From assembly GCA_960531495.1 (NCBI GenBank), contig OY482854.1, positions 13,162,621-13,226,620 of the forward strand: a DNA stretch of 64,000 nucleotides. Reading direction: 5' to 3'. This stretch comes from Zeus faber. Its lineage: Eukaryota > Chordata > Actinopteri > Zeiformes > Zeidae. A program made the position numbers and the translations under genes. The notes beneath the pieces are model-generated. The model saw only the letters and a list, made by a program, of their open reading frames with translations, had not been told where the DNA came from and did not search any database. Positions 36,901-48,201 of the stretch are shown piece by piece. Within the stretch, counting starts at the first letter, position 1. Every line of letters begins with the position of its first letter.

Positions 36901-37133
36901 CCTGATTAGAATAACAGTAATAGGACGGCGGCGTTCGTCAGCGGGGCCGTGCTTCTGAAAAATTATAACTTCCAAGTGTTGGGGAAGGGAACGAGAGGGA
37001 ACGGCGGCTGAGAGCCACCGTGACGAAAGGGCCACGGATTTGGAAATGTCACACGTTTCGCAGAGTCATGGCCGCTCTCTGAATCGCCGCCTACCGTATG
37101 ATAATGAGCACCCTGAGCTCACCCTGAGCCCAA
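33921..37133. other. Unique sequence, no gene seen
   Basis: Mixed composition with CpG-containing parts at 35.1-36.3 and 36.7-37.1 kb. The 34810-35400 block starts ACTAGGGCTTCC and ends with GTACAGCCCTTTT, which might be a decayed hAT-like element, but target duplications are not visible. Confidence 0.35.
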
Positions 37134-37196
37134 ACACACACGCACGCACGCACACGCACGCACACGCACGCACACGCACCCGCACGCACGCACACA
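37134..37196. repeat. (CACG/CACA)n alternating array
   Basis: CACGCACGCACACGCACG-type purine-pyrimidine alternation, favouring Z-DNA. Confidence 0.9.
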
Positions 37197-37699
37197 AAAC
37201 GTGAAAAACTTAAGTGCAGCGTGCCCCGGCCACAGACAGAAAGCGGCTCAGCTTTTTGAAAACCGAGCCAAACACGCGCCCCTATAAAACATCAAAGTTC
37301 ATGTGCTTGTCACAGTTGTGTCACAGCTCTGCAGGCGTCGGGGCTCTTGCCTCCGCTACCAGACGCACTTGATCGCGCTCGATCCATCGAATGAAAATCT
37401 GAGGAAGACATTTGCGTCACCAGCGGCAGAAACGCTACAAACGGCCAACATCGGCCGCGGAAAACAGCGGCAGAGGGGACGCAAAAAAATGAAATAAAAG
37501 AAAAAAACTAGACTCACAGCGGTTTAATGAAGCCACGTTGTTCTAAATCCCTGGGCTGCAGCCCTTGGTGAAGGGCCAAGGTTTGGGAGCACAAGAGGCA
37601 AGACAAAATAGGTTAATAGCCGCCAAAACTGAGACAAAAGACCCGGCTTTGCCATGTGCCTCGGAGCAATGGCAAGGAATGGCATCGGTCGAGGGAAAG

Positions 37700-37701
37700 A
37701 G

Positions 37702-37743
<42 letters not shown>

Positions 37744-37829
37744 GGAGAACACGGGGGGAATGGGATGGAAAAGAGGGGTAGAGAGAGTGAATGGATCCAA
37801 AAGGAGGAAAAGGTAGGCAGTGAAAGGAG

Positions 37830-37889
<60 letters not shown>

Positions 37890-37966
37890 AAGGGGGGAAT
37901 GGGAGTGAATAGAGAGGTAGAGAGCGGATGGATCCTAAAGGAGGAAAAGGTAGGCAGTGAAAGGAG

Positions 37967-38020
<54 letters not shown>

Positions 38021-38245
38021 GAGAGAGAGAGAACAAGGGGGGAATGGGAGTGAATAGAGAGGTAGAGAGCGGATGGATCCTAAAGGAGGAAAAGGTAGGC
38101 AGTGAAAGGAGGAGGAGAGAGAGAGAGAGAGCGAGAGAGAGACAGGGAGAGAGAGAGAACAAGGGGGGATGGGAGTGGGACGAACGGTGGAGAGAGAGGA
38201 TGGACCCTAAAGGAGGAAAAGGTAGGCAGTGAAAGGAGGACAGAG
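37700..38245. repeat. Higher-order GA minisatellite, four units of 130-145 bp
   Basis: A block GGAGGAAAAGGTAGGCAGTG recurs at about 37801, 37940, 38085 and 38210. Each recurrence is separated by a (GA)n run and an AACAAGGGGGGAATGGGA-like segment. The unit copies differ mainly in GA length. Confidence 0.92.
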
Positions 38246-38493
38246 AGACTCCACTGTTGACTGGGCACTGTTCTTCACCTTTATTTTACTTTATTTCCTT
38301 GTTTTGTCGATTCTTATTATTGCCTGTTTCACTTATGATTGTTGTTGTTATTACCATTGTTATTTGCATTATTTTCTGAATGTTTTTACCTACACATGCG
38401 TTGTAATATAACTGTTATAATTGTTGTCTTGTTATGCTTTGGCAATGTAATGCTTGTCCTGCCAATAAAGACGGTTTGGATTGAATTGGATTG
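38246..38493 (+). mobile_element. 3' end of a fish LINE
   Basis: T-rich 3' UTR-like sequence ends in GCTTTGGCAATGTAATGC, TGCCAATAAAGACGG and then TTGGATTGAATTGGATTG. Short TTGAATTG-type tail repeats after AATAAA are typical of fish non-LTR elements. No coding part is present. A (GA)n array follows directly. Confidence 0.65.
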
Positions 38494-38506
38494 AGAGAGA
38501 GAGAGT

Positions 38507-38559
<53 letters not shown>

Positions 38560-38637
38560 ACTTTTAAGGTTCCTTTATTTTCAGTAAGCCATGTCACAAC
38601 AGCAGAAGCTCGATTAGAGAGAGACGGAGAGAGAGAC

Positions 38638-38668
<31 letters not shown>

Positions 38669-38690
38669 GGGCGAGAGGGAGGGTACCCAG
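38494..38690. repeat. Two (GA)n arrays
   Basis: GA runs at about 38493-38556 and 38616-38685 separated by 60 bases of unique sequence. Confidence 0.93.
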
Positions 38691-39274
38691 GGAGCTGAGG
38701 GAGATCCCGCTAAAGATAGGACAGTCAGACCAGTCGGGAATGAGAAGGAACAGCTTGATTTTTCCCCCAAATCTCTGTGCGAGCGGCAGCCTACCGGCCC
38801 CCCCGGCCCCCCCCGGCCCCCCGCCCCGGGCTCCGAGCCTCGACCCAGCAATCTGATGTGCAATCAGACGGGGAAAGGCATCGGAGAAGGAAACCAGGTA
38901 CAGAACACTGTACGGGGCATTAGCGGGAGGGAGGGGAGTGTTTTAGCAACGCTGGAGACGGAGCCAGAGAGCAAGACGGAACCTGTGGAAGCGTAAACAC
39001 ATGAGGACGACACACACATTTCACTTCTCCATTTCACTCGCGTCGTCATCGGCCGTCATCTTCTTTTCCAACACTTTCGTTTACGATGAATTCAAAGATT
39101 GATTACAGACATATTTCTTTTTTCTTTTTCATTTCAAATTGCCCTTTCGATTCCGGTGCTCTCTTCCGACCGTAAGCGACGTTAATGTGACACAGCACAC
39201 AGCCGATATTTTGCAACACCACACAAGCCCACGTTAAAACAAGCCTGCGACTTGGCTAAGGTGTGTATCAACTC
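38691..39274. other. Unique stretch, no gene seen
   Basis: Contains poly-C/G-rich bits at 38798-38830. Nothing else recognised. Confidence 0.45.
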
Positions 39275-39880
39275 GAGAGATGGAGAGGGAGAGCGACAAA
39301 GAGGGAGAGAGACGGAGAGGGAGAGCGAGAGATGAGAGAGAGAGAGAGACGGAGAGAGAGAGAGACGGAGAGGGAGAGGGACAGACGGAGAGGGAGAGGG
39401 AGAGAGACGGAGAGGGAGAGAGAGAGAGATGGAGAGGGAGAGGGAGAGACGGGGAGGGAGAGAGAGATGAGAGAGAGAGAGAGACAGAGACGGAGAGAGA
39501 GAGACGGAGAGGGAGAGGGACAGACGGAGAGGGAGAGGGAGAGAGGGAGAGAGAGAGAGATGGAGAGGGAGAGGGAGAGACGGGGAGGGAGAGAGAGATG
39601 AGAGAGAGAGAGAGAGACAGAGACGGAGAGAGAGAGACGGAGAGGGAGAGGGACAGACGGAGAGGGAGAGGGAGAGAGACGGAGAGGGAGAGAGAGAGAT
39701 GGAGAGGGAGAGAGAGAGAGACGAGAGAGGGAGAGGGACAGACGGAGAGGGAGAGAGATGAGAGAGAGAGAGACAGACAGAGGGAGAGAGAGAGAGAGAG
39801 ACAGACAGAGGGAGAGAGAGAGAGAGAGAGACAGACAGAGGGAGAGAGAGAGAGAGAGACTGAGAGGGAGATAGAGAGCA
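39275..39880. repeat. GAGAGACGGAGAGGGAGA array, cassette copy 1
   Basis: About 600 bases of GA-rich words with a higher-order repeat of about 130 bp; for example GACGGGGAGGGAGAGAGAGA recurs at about 39449 and 39580. Frames of Ser/Leu/Pro or Arg/Glu through it are artefacts of composition. It forms the first part of a cassette repeated at 47641-48230. Confidence 0.93.
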
Positions 39881-40193
39881 CATACAATGAAACAAATATT
39901 AGTTTGGAGCCATAATTGAGAAAAACTGCTTTAGAACTAATATATTTTTTAGATTTTCTCAAAATAAGAATAACACTTAATTCCCTTACTTTCAAGTTGA
40001 TAAAGTCTAAATATATATATATATAGTTTGCTTTAAACTGTTAAACTGGTGTATGTATTAGGTTTACTTAACTATAAAATATACTCTGATCCCTAAATAT
40101 ATAGTTGAGAAAGCCTAAAAAATTCAAAGCTTTGAAATGCAATGACTTTCTAGTGCATACACACAATCCCACCTACAGACCATTCACTTACCA
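39881..40193. repeat. Unique core of duplicated GA-core-CA cassette, copy 1
   Basis: 40045-40190 aligns with 47978-48140. Shared blocks include CCCTAAATATATAGTTGAGA, AGCTTTGAAATGCAATGACT and GCATACACACAATCCCACCT. The orientation is the same in both copies. Confidence 0.85.
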
Positions 40194-40205
40194 CACACAC
40201 ACACG

Positions 40206-40287
<82 letters not shown>
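40194..40287. repeat. (CA)n microsatellite, end of cassette copy 1
   Basis: About 94 bases of CA following the conserved core. Confidence 0.97.
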
Positions 40288-40288
<1 letters not shown>

Positions 40289-40420
40289 CTGCACGGCCAT
40301 AAATCCTCTGAGGCGACCTCGCACTTTCAAAGCGCTTCGCAAGATGAACCGAGCGGACACTTTTGCAAGCTTTTGGTTCTAATTGCATTACTGTTATGTT
40401 GTGAGGTCATTCAGGAGGGG

Positions 40421-40439
40421 CGTGTGTGTGTCTGTGTGT

Positions 40440-40475
<36 letters not shown>
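40421..40475. repeat. (GT)n microsatellite
   Basis: GT with two CTGT interruptions. Confidence 0.95.
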
Positions 40476-40478
<3 letters not shown>

Positions 40479-40768
40479 GGGGGGGGTCGAATAAGCCCTA
40501 TCCACTTGTGTAGACATAACATTGTAAATGTACTCATGGCAAGTTTCTCTTTTTACAAGAATGGAAACACAAGTTGGGACGCCATCCATTCTGGCCACAC
40601 TAGACAGGCACCGCTCGTCCGAGGATGAGGACCAGACGACACCGGCAACATCACATATCACAACATTGTATTTGGGCAACACCTCCATAGTGCCGAAGAA
40701 ATATTTGAGAAACAGCCACTGGTAGAGTGGATATAATCACACTGATTGGAACAGCTAGAACAGTGTGT

Positions 40769-41038
40769 GACGAGGCTGGGCGACATATCCCTATAATATC
40801 CCTATGGTGAGGATGCTGTCGTTGAGGCTGTGTTACAGTCAAGTCATGCCATTCAGGCATATGCACGTGTTCTAAATATTGAAGGGGGACGGTTCCCCCG
40901 TGTGTGTCCCCCTGAAATCTACGCCTATGGTTCTGAGCACCCATAGCCAGCCCCAAAATATCGTCGACTTATCGATATTGAGGTATTTGTCAAAAAGATA
41001 AGTGATATTCGATTTTGTCAATATGAACAGCCCTCGTC
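40769..41038. mobile_element. Possible MITE with 10-11 bp terminal inverted repeats
   Basis: GACGAGGCTG (40769-40778) and CAGCCCTCGTC (41028-41038) are inverted with a one-base difference. The interior has GGGCGACATATCC and TATCGATATTGAGG words, like teleost 'ctgggcgatat' repeats. No clear target duplication. Confidence 0.45.
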
Positions 41039-41540
41039 TATGAAGTTAAGGAAATTGCAATACGTACTGTAGTACAGATCCAAGAAGACATTTAACTTTA
41101 TCACGATATTAAGACAACCAAAATCCCAGCCCATATCCAGTCTCGTATCACGATACCCATATTATATCGATATATTGTATATCGACCAGCACTGTAACTG
41201 CTACGAAACTACCACATGTGCACTGTGCGGCACAACAACATATACTCCGTGTTGCCAAAAAAAACAACAAAAAAAACAAAAAATAAAAATAAAACCGCAA
41301 AAACAATCTATTTGCAGCTTTTTCTTCACTGTCTAAATGGAAAAGCATCAAAGAGAAGAACAACATCCTCGTCTTGGAAATGAATCGATGACTGATTGGA
41401 ATGATCAGCCCCAATCAATCCAACGCGCCAACATCAAGTTCAGACCGACATCCTGCCTCCGAGCAGTTCGCTCCTGCTCGACTCTTTTCCTTTCGGTTTA
41501 AAGAGAAGACAAATCAGGAAAAATCCGATCGGCAATAATA
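41039..41540. other. Unique stretch, no gene seen
   Basis: Contains TATATCGATATATTG words and an A-rich run at 41258-41300. Confidence 0.4.
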
Positions 41541-41903
41541 CAATCAAAGTGCAGTCGCGGGTCCGCACCGCGTCCCCGAAGCGCGTCGGCGGCGCGGCGC
41601 GCACGGCGCGGCCGGACGGAGCGAGGGGCTGTCAAGACTCTGAAACCTACCAGCTTTATGTGCGAACCCCAAATTTCTTCTTGTGACATCTTGAAAGGAG
41701 AAGAAAAAGCAAGTGGCCACAGCGCTGAGACGTGGAGCGACGCGGATCGGGTGACGCGGAGGAGGACACTTGGTCTCCGGGTCAGATCTCCTTTCAGGGC
41801 GCAGCGCAAAGCGCAAAACCGGTCGAGCTCTGAAGGCAGGGGAGGACAAGTTTGAGAGAGAGAGAGAGAGGGAGAGGGAGAGCGAGAGAGGGGGGGAGGG
41901 AGG

Positions 41904-41961
<58 letters not shown>

Positions 41962-42060
41962 ATCGCAGGAAAGCGGCTCCTCCTACCAGCGCTCCAGCGC
42001 AGCGCGGAGCGGAGCGCAGCCTGTCCGCCCTGCGGAGCGGCAGGGCCCGTGTTTATTCTG
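41541..42060. promoter_or_regulatory. CpG-rich candidate regulatory region interrupted by (GA)n
   Basis: 41555-41640 (for example GCGCGTCGGCGGCGCGGCGC) and 41975-42050 are the most CpG-dense sequences in the second half of the window. A (GA)n array at 41854-41959 lies between. This resembles a CpG-island promoter, possibly for a non-coding first exon of the MID2-like gene or for another transcript. Nothing in the sequence proves transcription. Confidence 0.4.
41854..41959. repeat. (GA)n / GGGA microsatellite
   Basis: GA with an early GGGAGGGA segment. Confidence 0.95.
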
Positions 42061-42401
42061 GTATTGGCCACATGAAACGGCTTTTTTTTTTTTTTCTTCT
42101 GGAAGGATTTGTGACGTTTTGTCATTGCTGATGCTTATAATTATTTTGCGGTCATTTTGGATCTTTTTTTTTTTTATTATTATTTTCTTGTGCCAAGGGA
42201 ACCAAAATGGCAAAATTAATTTACGTGTAAATGTTTAAAGAATAAACCAGACCAATTTACCAAATGCATTACGTATTTTTCCATTGCTTATGTCAAAATA
42301 ATTGTACACACATGTGAAATATATACACTATACCTTTATATTTATTATTTGAAAAAGAAAAAAAAGAATATATCATATACAGCATTGTACCCCTGCTGTA
42401 G

Positions 42402-42848
42402 CTGTTCTGCTTGTGTATTGTTCTGCTTGTGTGTTGTTCTGCTTGTGTATTGTTCTGCTTGTGTGTTGTTCTGCTTGTGTATTGCTCTGCTTGTGTGTTG
42501 TTCTGCTTGTGTATTGTTCTGCTTGTGTATTGTTCTGCTTGTGTATTGTTCTACTTGTGTATTGCTCTGCCTGTGTGTTGTTCTGCTTGTGTATTGCTCT
42601 GCTTGTGTGTTGTTCTGCTTGTGTATTGCTCTGCTTGTGTGTTGTTCTGCTTGTGTATTGCTCTGCTTGTGTGTTGTTCTGCTTGTGTATTGCTCTGCTT
42701 GTGTGTTGTTCTGCTTGTGTATTGTTCTGCTTGTGTATTGTTCTGCTTGTGTATTGTTCTGCTTGTGTATTGCTCTGCCTGTGTGTTGTTCTGCTTGTGT
42801 ATTGCTCTGCTTGTGTGTTGTTCTGCTTGTGTATTGCTCTGCCTGCTT
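42402..42848. repeat. 16-bp minisatellite, about 28 units
   Basis: The unit TTCTGCTTGTGTATTG alternates with TTCTGCTTGTGTGTTG and TCTGCTTGTGTATTGC variants. The period of 16 is not divisible by 3, so all frames stay open without any coding meaning. Confidence 0.96.
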
Positions 42849-43484
42849 GTGGGTCGGGCTGCAGAACTGTGACCCCGTGCGTCACTATGTGTAACCGTCA
42901 CCGGGAGACGAATTGGTCATACGATCTTCTGTCTGGAGGAAATTAATGCATTTATCACGCGGTACTAATTTAAGAAAATGATGCAAGGCAGGGCAACAGC
43001 AATACTAATTGGCTTGTCGTATTAAAAGAGTCTTTATTCATTGGTCTAATTGTGCTTAACTGCAAAAGCCCACTGGCATGAATTAGAATAGCTAATATCC
43101 TCAAATCGCCAACTGGAAATGCTTTGCTTAAAATGATGGCGGTTCCACAGTTCGATTTCTTAGAAAAACTGTAGAGACCAGAACCATGTGTGGTGTACGG
43201 GTACTAGGTGGTAGCAGTGCAGAAGTTAAAGTAACAATCCATACGATTATTTCGTTAGAAAAAAATAAAATAAATCCAATATTTGCATTCAACCGATAGT
43301 TATTTAGCCGGCACTTCTTAAGAAACAGCAGTCGCAGTGAATTTCAATCAAGCAGCGTTTTAGCCAGCGGTCAATAAACTGTCCATATGGATGAACATTA
43401 ACAAAAAAGAACAAAATACCTCAAGGGACCCAAAGAGAGTCCATTGTAAGAGAGTGACTGAGAAAGTCTCCCCGTTTCGCACGG
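42849..43484. other. Unique stretch, no gene seen
   Basis: Nothing recognised. Confidence 0.45.
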
Positions 43485-43765
43485 GGCTCTTTTTGCTCCA
43501 TTCGGTGAGGAAACGGAGGAAAATAAATACATCGACAATAAAAACACACTGATTTTATTTGCGTCGCTTGGCGCAACAGGGATGCGCTGATCGCTTCTGA
43601 AAATATTTTTTTTCTCAACCTTTGATTGTGACTCGGGGGTCCCGTGGGGAGTTGGGGCTCCAGGGATTGTATCAGGGTGGCCGTGGCCCTTCCTGGCGAC
43701 CCCTTGGCGGCGCCCCTGAACAGGGCACCCCCGCCCGCCTTCTCCTTCTCACGGCCCGGTGGCAA
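43485..43765. mobile_element. Interspersed fish repeat, copy 1
   Basis: The block GAGGAAACGGAGGAAAATAA, then CAATAAAAACACACTG and ATTTTATTTGC, followed by CAACAGGGATGCGCTG, aligns with 48740-48990. The GC-rich tail differs more. This is a teleost interspersed repeat of uncertain class. Confidence 0.55.
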
Positions 43766-44819
43766 ATGTTGGGAACTGGTGTAATCCATCCAACACAGAT
43801 TTTTTTTTCTTTTTACGGAGGTTTTCACAGGACTTTGCAGCAGATTGCTTGTTCAAATAAATAATAAAACAATCAAAAGGTGGACTCCGCCTGGCATTTG
43901 GTCATATTCAGTCTGTTGTTTTTTTATAACAAACACTGAAATAAATGAACCTCACGGACAGTCAAACAAGAGCACAAACAGTATCACAAACAATATATCA
44001 TGTTTTCCATGCATGTCAACGATCTCCCGTGGGTTTGTTATGATGTGTGTGGGGGGGTATAATTTTTTTATTGAGGTTAATTATGAATATGTCGTGTTGC
44101 GGTAAAGTGATAGGTAGGTACCATCGCCAAGGCTTCTCTTCCAGACGCATGACGCTACGTTTCTGCAGATAAACTGCACCACAACACAGTGAGCAGGTTT
44201 ATTTTCAACCACTACCGCCACGTTGCGGGTAGAACACCATACCCACACTATTGCCAGACAAGGCGTGGCCAGGCCTTCGGGCCAAACCAGCAGGTGCGTC
44301 CTGCGACTGCCAACATACAATTTGTCTGTCTTCCTTTCATATGTCAGTGATATTTACTCTTTTTGTTTTGTCTTTTTGTGTCCGTCCATTGATGTCAACA
44401 CATGAATGTCCTTCTTCACAATACTCTGGGATGATGTCGCGATCCCGTCCGTTTTGATCACCTGCCCCCACCGCTGGTTGCACCTGTCGATCCCTTTTCC
44501 ATCTCGCTCCGTCACCGCCCTCTCCTCTGCCGTCCGAAGCACTAAGCTGTTTGACTCCCTGTCTATACTTTGATCTGCCTCCTTCCATTTACCTCTCAGC
44601 ATGTCAATATGTCCACTCTGTCTCTTAATCTCTCTTAGGCTTCTAGAGTGTCTCTTTACCCTGTATCGCCCTTAGCAGCCGCCAATCTATGCTTGGATTA
44701 CAATTCCTTCAAGAAACCCTGGAGACATTCGCCCTGTGAGTCATTTGTGCAGGTAAATAACCTGAACAAACGACTTATGAACAAATCATTTTTTATGCAT
44801 TTACTTCAATAGAATACTT
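43766..44819. other. Unique stretch, no gene seen
   Basis: A pyrimidine-rich part lies at 44440-44640; no gene. Confidence 0.4.
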
Positions 44820-44892
44820 CAGGTCAAGTTTGAACCCAGAACCTTCTTGCGGTGAACAGTGCTACCCGCTGAGCCACCGGGCCACCTGCTGC
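44820..44892 (-). mobile_element. Head of a tRNA-like fish repeat
   Basis: On the minus strand it reads GGTGGCCCGGTGGCTCAGCG, then GGTAGCACTG and GCAAGAAGGTTCTGGGTTCA, i.e. an A-box-like and a B-box-like segment. It matches the heads at 45405 (minus) and 57583 (plus). Confidence 0.65.
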
Positions 44893-45059
44893 CATGAAAT
44901 GGAAATCCATGGAGCGGGGGGACCCGACCACTCGGGTTGAGGAGGCCTCCGAGCTAACATGGAGACGGCAGCGCGACAACCTGTCCAAAAGAAGTGATGG
45001 AGGTGCGCCTGAGGTTGCAGTTACCTCCATCACCACATACATACCCCAAAGGACGACAA

Positions 45060-45430
45060 GCATTAAGAACACTGTTAAAGAAGGAGAGGACATGCGTTAT
45101 TTATCGCTCTGGGGGACATGTGTTCCCCGCATTTAACCCATCCTCGATTCCAACGTTTCTACAGTAGGAGCAGTGGGCTGCCACCGCAGCGGCGACCGGG
45201 TACCAACACCAGGTATGGACCGATGCCTTGCTCAGGGGCATGGGCAGGAGTGTCCAACCCGAACGTGCACATGTCTTTTGGGGGTGGGGGGAACTCAAGT
45301 TTGCATGGGGAGAACATGCAAACTAACAGAGGCCCAGAAAGCCCCGGTTTGATTCGAACACAGAACCTCCCTGCCTTCGTGTGAGGCAACTGTGCTAACC
45401 ACGATATGGTACACACCCCGTCTAAGTCCT
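45060..45430 (-). mobile_element. tRNA-headed fish repeat, long copy
   Basis: On the minus strand the order is GTGGTTAGCACAGTTGCCTC, GGTTCTGTGTTCGAATC, then AGTTTGCATGTTCTCCCC, GACATGTGCACG, CCTGAGCAAGGCA, CCCACTGCTCC and GATGGGTTAAATGCGGGGAA. This is the standard order of a very common teleost SINE-like repeat. Confidence 0.7.
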
Positions 45431-45526
45431 CTGGCATGTCCACGCATCAGGTTTCTCTCTTTGTGTTCTTTTCAAAGTCAAACACTGGGTGCTCTTTAAG
45501 CCGAGGGACAACGCGAGGGACTGGCG

Positions 45527-45647
45527 TCAGAATCATTTGAACTGATCCAGTATTGAGAGAAAAGCTTCAGCGATAGGTGGTGCAACGGGCCAAACCCAGT
45601 TGCCCGAAGCCATCCTCTCAATACTGGAGCAATTTAAACGATTCTGA
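45527..45647. mobile_element. Element with 33-bp inverted repeats
   Basis: Left arm 45527-45559 (TCAGAATCATTTGAACTGAT then CCAGTATTGAGAG) and right arm 45615-45647 are about 85 percent complementary, with a 55-base centre. A fragment related to the left arm is at 24456. Confidence 0.65.
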
Positions 45648-46890
45648 AGCCGATTCTGAGGATGAACAAGTGTGTTCCGTTTTTACACACGGCATCGATT
45701 CATCGCGAAGCCCAGTGGCCCACCAGGAACGTGAAAATCTCTGAAGTACAAAGAGGCGTTTTAGGATTTACTCACTGGATCCCATCATGACTATTTGACA
45801 GTTTGCCTGGTTTTATGTTTCATCCACACAAGACGAAATCCAGGGACTGCCTCAGCCGCCATATTGGAACCGTAGTTTAATATTAGTGTAGTGTTATTGA
45901 TCTGCATGCTGCTTGTTACCATAGCGACCGGAAGCTCTTTAAGCCTTTATCTCTGAGACAGAACAGACAGTAGACGTTAACTAAAGCAGAAGCACCAGAA
46001 ACGACCTTTTTTTTTCATTTAATTTTGAGCTTTTAACTTTTTTAATTCCCTGGTTCCAAAGAGTCGTGGAAGTACAGACAGGGGGAGGCAGCGACTAACC
46101 CCTGGGAACACACAACCCTGACACTTAGAGATGAAATGGTTAAAACCGCGTAATTGTTCCCAATTTACATGGATGACATTGATGTGATTCCTAAAATGTC
46201 AAAAAACATATAAATTATATCTGACTTGGCCCAAGATGAAACATAAATGTGGAAAGAATCCACACATTTATTAAATATTGGTCAATAATCAAACTTTCTG
46301 ATTCTTTAAAAAAAATATCTGATTTGTTAAATACTTTGAATAAAAAAATGAAAAATAATACAAATCATTTTTTCCAAAAATCTCCCAAAGGAATGAATGA
46401 ATTTGTTCAAGAAAATTCACATTTAATACATGTAAAACTTAATTTCTGAACACTCAATTTGGCTATAATATATCATTACCATAATATATCATAACATCTA
46501 GGTTTTCAAAAGGTTTTAATTAAATATGAGTCAATTTCTGAAAATTAGCATCAGAAAACATTTTGTCCTGTTTGATGCCCTGTATTACACAGCTATAAAA
46601 AAAAAAGGCGATATACATGCAACTCTTGCTAGGAATCACCATTCTATCAACGTTCTATCACTGATTCTTTCTACATTTGCAGAAACATAAAGAGAAGAGA
46701 AGTGAAAACAATGGGAAACAAAAATGGAAGAAGAATAGCCGCGGTGTCTGTAACGTGGTGACACCGGACAAACCGGTCGGCAGGTGGCTTTGTTGTGCTT
46801 TGTTTCAGCACGGGGGTTGGAGTCTTACACGTGATTTCATGGATCATTGCCATTATCGGACTTAAAAAACATTTCCATCCATTGAATACC
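45648..46890. other. Unique, partly AT-rich stretch, no gene seen
   Basis: 46150-46560 is strongly A/T-rich. No coding evidence. Confidence 0.45.
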
Positions 46891-47150
46891 CTGAGATAGA
46901 TCGATAGATCACATTACATCGCTTAGCTTTAGGCGCTTTTGTCCAAAGCAACTTACAATACGTAGATTTGTCGCAGTGTCAAACCAAGTGTGTCACATCA
47001 CAGCTAAACAACCCCTAGAAACAAGCAGCACCAGTAGAGACAGATGGGTAGGATGAGGCAGTAATAATAAGGTGATAGAATAAAAAAGATAGAGGAAAAC
47101 AATGCAATAAATCTAAACATGTAGGGCAAACTCAAGTTCAAGATTACCGA
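46891..47150. mobile_element. Teleost 'gcgcttttgtccaaagcaac' repeat
   Basis: TTAGGCGCTTTTGTCCAAAG followed by CAACTTACAATA is a sequence found in many fish interspersed repeats. Boundaries are uncertain. Confidence 0.5.
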
Positions 47151-47164
47151 CAGCTTGACGTTTT

Positions 47165-47240
47165 ATTGATCATAGCGCTTCTCAACGTGGGGTGCAGGGA
47201 CCCGCCAGGAGTCCTTCAAGAGGCTCTAGGCCCTGGAGCA
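47165..47240. mobile_element. hAT-like MITE fragment
   Basis: AGCGCTTCTCAACGTGGGGTG followed by AGGGACCC and AGGAGTCC resembles the terminus seen inverted at 52457-52547. Confidence 0.5.
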
Positions 47241-47320
47241 AAATGTTTCATAGTTAAACTTCATTGTTATTGCATTCTTTACAAAACGTTGTCACCGTTA
47301 GAGAATGTACAATAAGGACA

Positions 47321-47351
<31 letters not shown>

Positions 47352-47416
47352 GGCAGGCAGGAAGACAGACAGACAGGCAGGCAGGCAGGCAGGAAGACAG
47401 AAAGACAGATAGACAG
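47321..47416. repeat. (CAGA)n / (CAGG)n tetranucleotide array
   Basis: CAGA and CAGG tetramers with GAAGACAGA interruptions. Confidence 0.95.
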
Positions 47417-47562
47417 ATGAACTGAAAGACTCTGGTTCCTTTGCTTTTTTCAGTTTTGGGAAGGAGATGAAACACGTCGAAACACATCGGACGCTGGAGA
47501 CACAACCTCACTGTTTCACGGGGGCGTGGCTCCTATCACATTACTGTCACTGTGTGTTTGAT

Positions 47563-47581
47563 GGTGTGCGTGTGTGTGTTT

Positions 47582-47622
<41 letters not shown>
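47563..47622. repeat. (GT)n microsatellite
   Basis: GT run with TTTGTGTAT interruption. Confidence 0.95.
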
Positions 47623-47625
<3 letters not shown>

Positions 47626-47640
47626 AGGGGGGCTTTGCAT

Positions 47641-47913
47641 GACAGACAGAGGCAGCTAGAGAGCCAGACGGAGAGGGAGAGAAAGAGAGACGGGGGCAGA
47701 GAGAGAGAGATGGAGAGGGAGATAGAGAGAGACAGAGAGAGAGACGGAGAGGAGAGATAGAGAGATGGAGAGGGAGAGAGAGAGAGAGAGAGACGGAGAG
47801 GGAGAGAGAGAGACAGAGAGGGAAAGAGAGAGAGACAGAGAGGGAGAGCGAGAGAGAGACACAGAGGGGAGATAGAGAGACGGAGAGGGAGAGAGAGAGA
47901 GAGAGAGAGAGAC
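47641..47913. repeat. GAGACGGAGAGGGAGA array, cassette copy 2
   Basis: Same word set as 39275-39880, shorter. Confidence 0.92.
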
Positions 47914-48140
47914 TATTAGTCCATTAGTATTTTTAAGGGATTTTTCTTTTCTTTGGATCAACTTTGAAAAAATTCTTTAAATTGTTAAACTGATATATGT
48001 ATTAGGTTTTCTCAACTTAAAAATATACTCCAATCCCTAAATATATAGTTGAGAAAGCCTAGAAAAATCTAAGCTTTGAAATGCAATGACTTTCCATTGC
48101 ATACACACAATCCCACCTATACATACCATTCACTTATCAA
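47914..48140. repeat. Unique core of duplicated cassette, copy 2
   Basis: 47978-48140 aligns with 40045-40190 at roughly 85 percent by eye, including the ATATATGTATTAGGTTT-type start. The part next to the GA array (47914-47975) is not conserved. Confidence 0.85.
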
Positions 48141-48163
48141 TCACACACACAGACACAGACACA

Positions 48164-48201
<38 letters not shown>

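Noticed and set aside
39182-39995. 250-residue Ser/Leu/Pro protein and its Arg/Glu counterpart on the other strand
   Set aside because: Pure translation of GA/CT-rich arrays.
42349-42946. Cys/Leu/Val-rich membrane-like proteins in several frames
   Set aside because: The 16-bp repeat period keeps every frame open; the proteins are artefacts.
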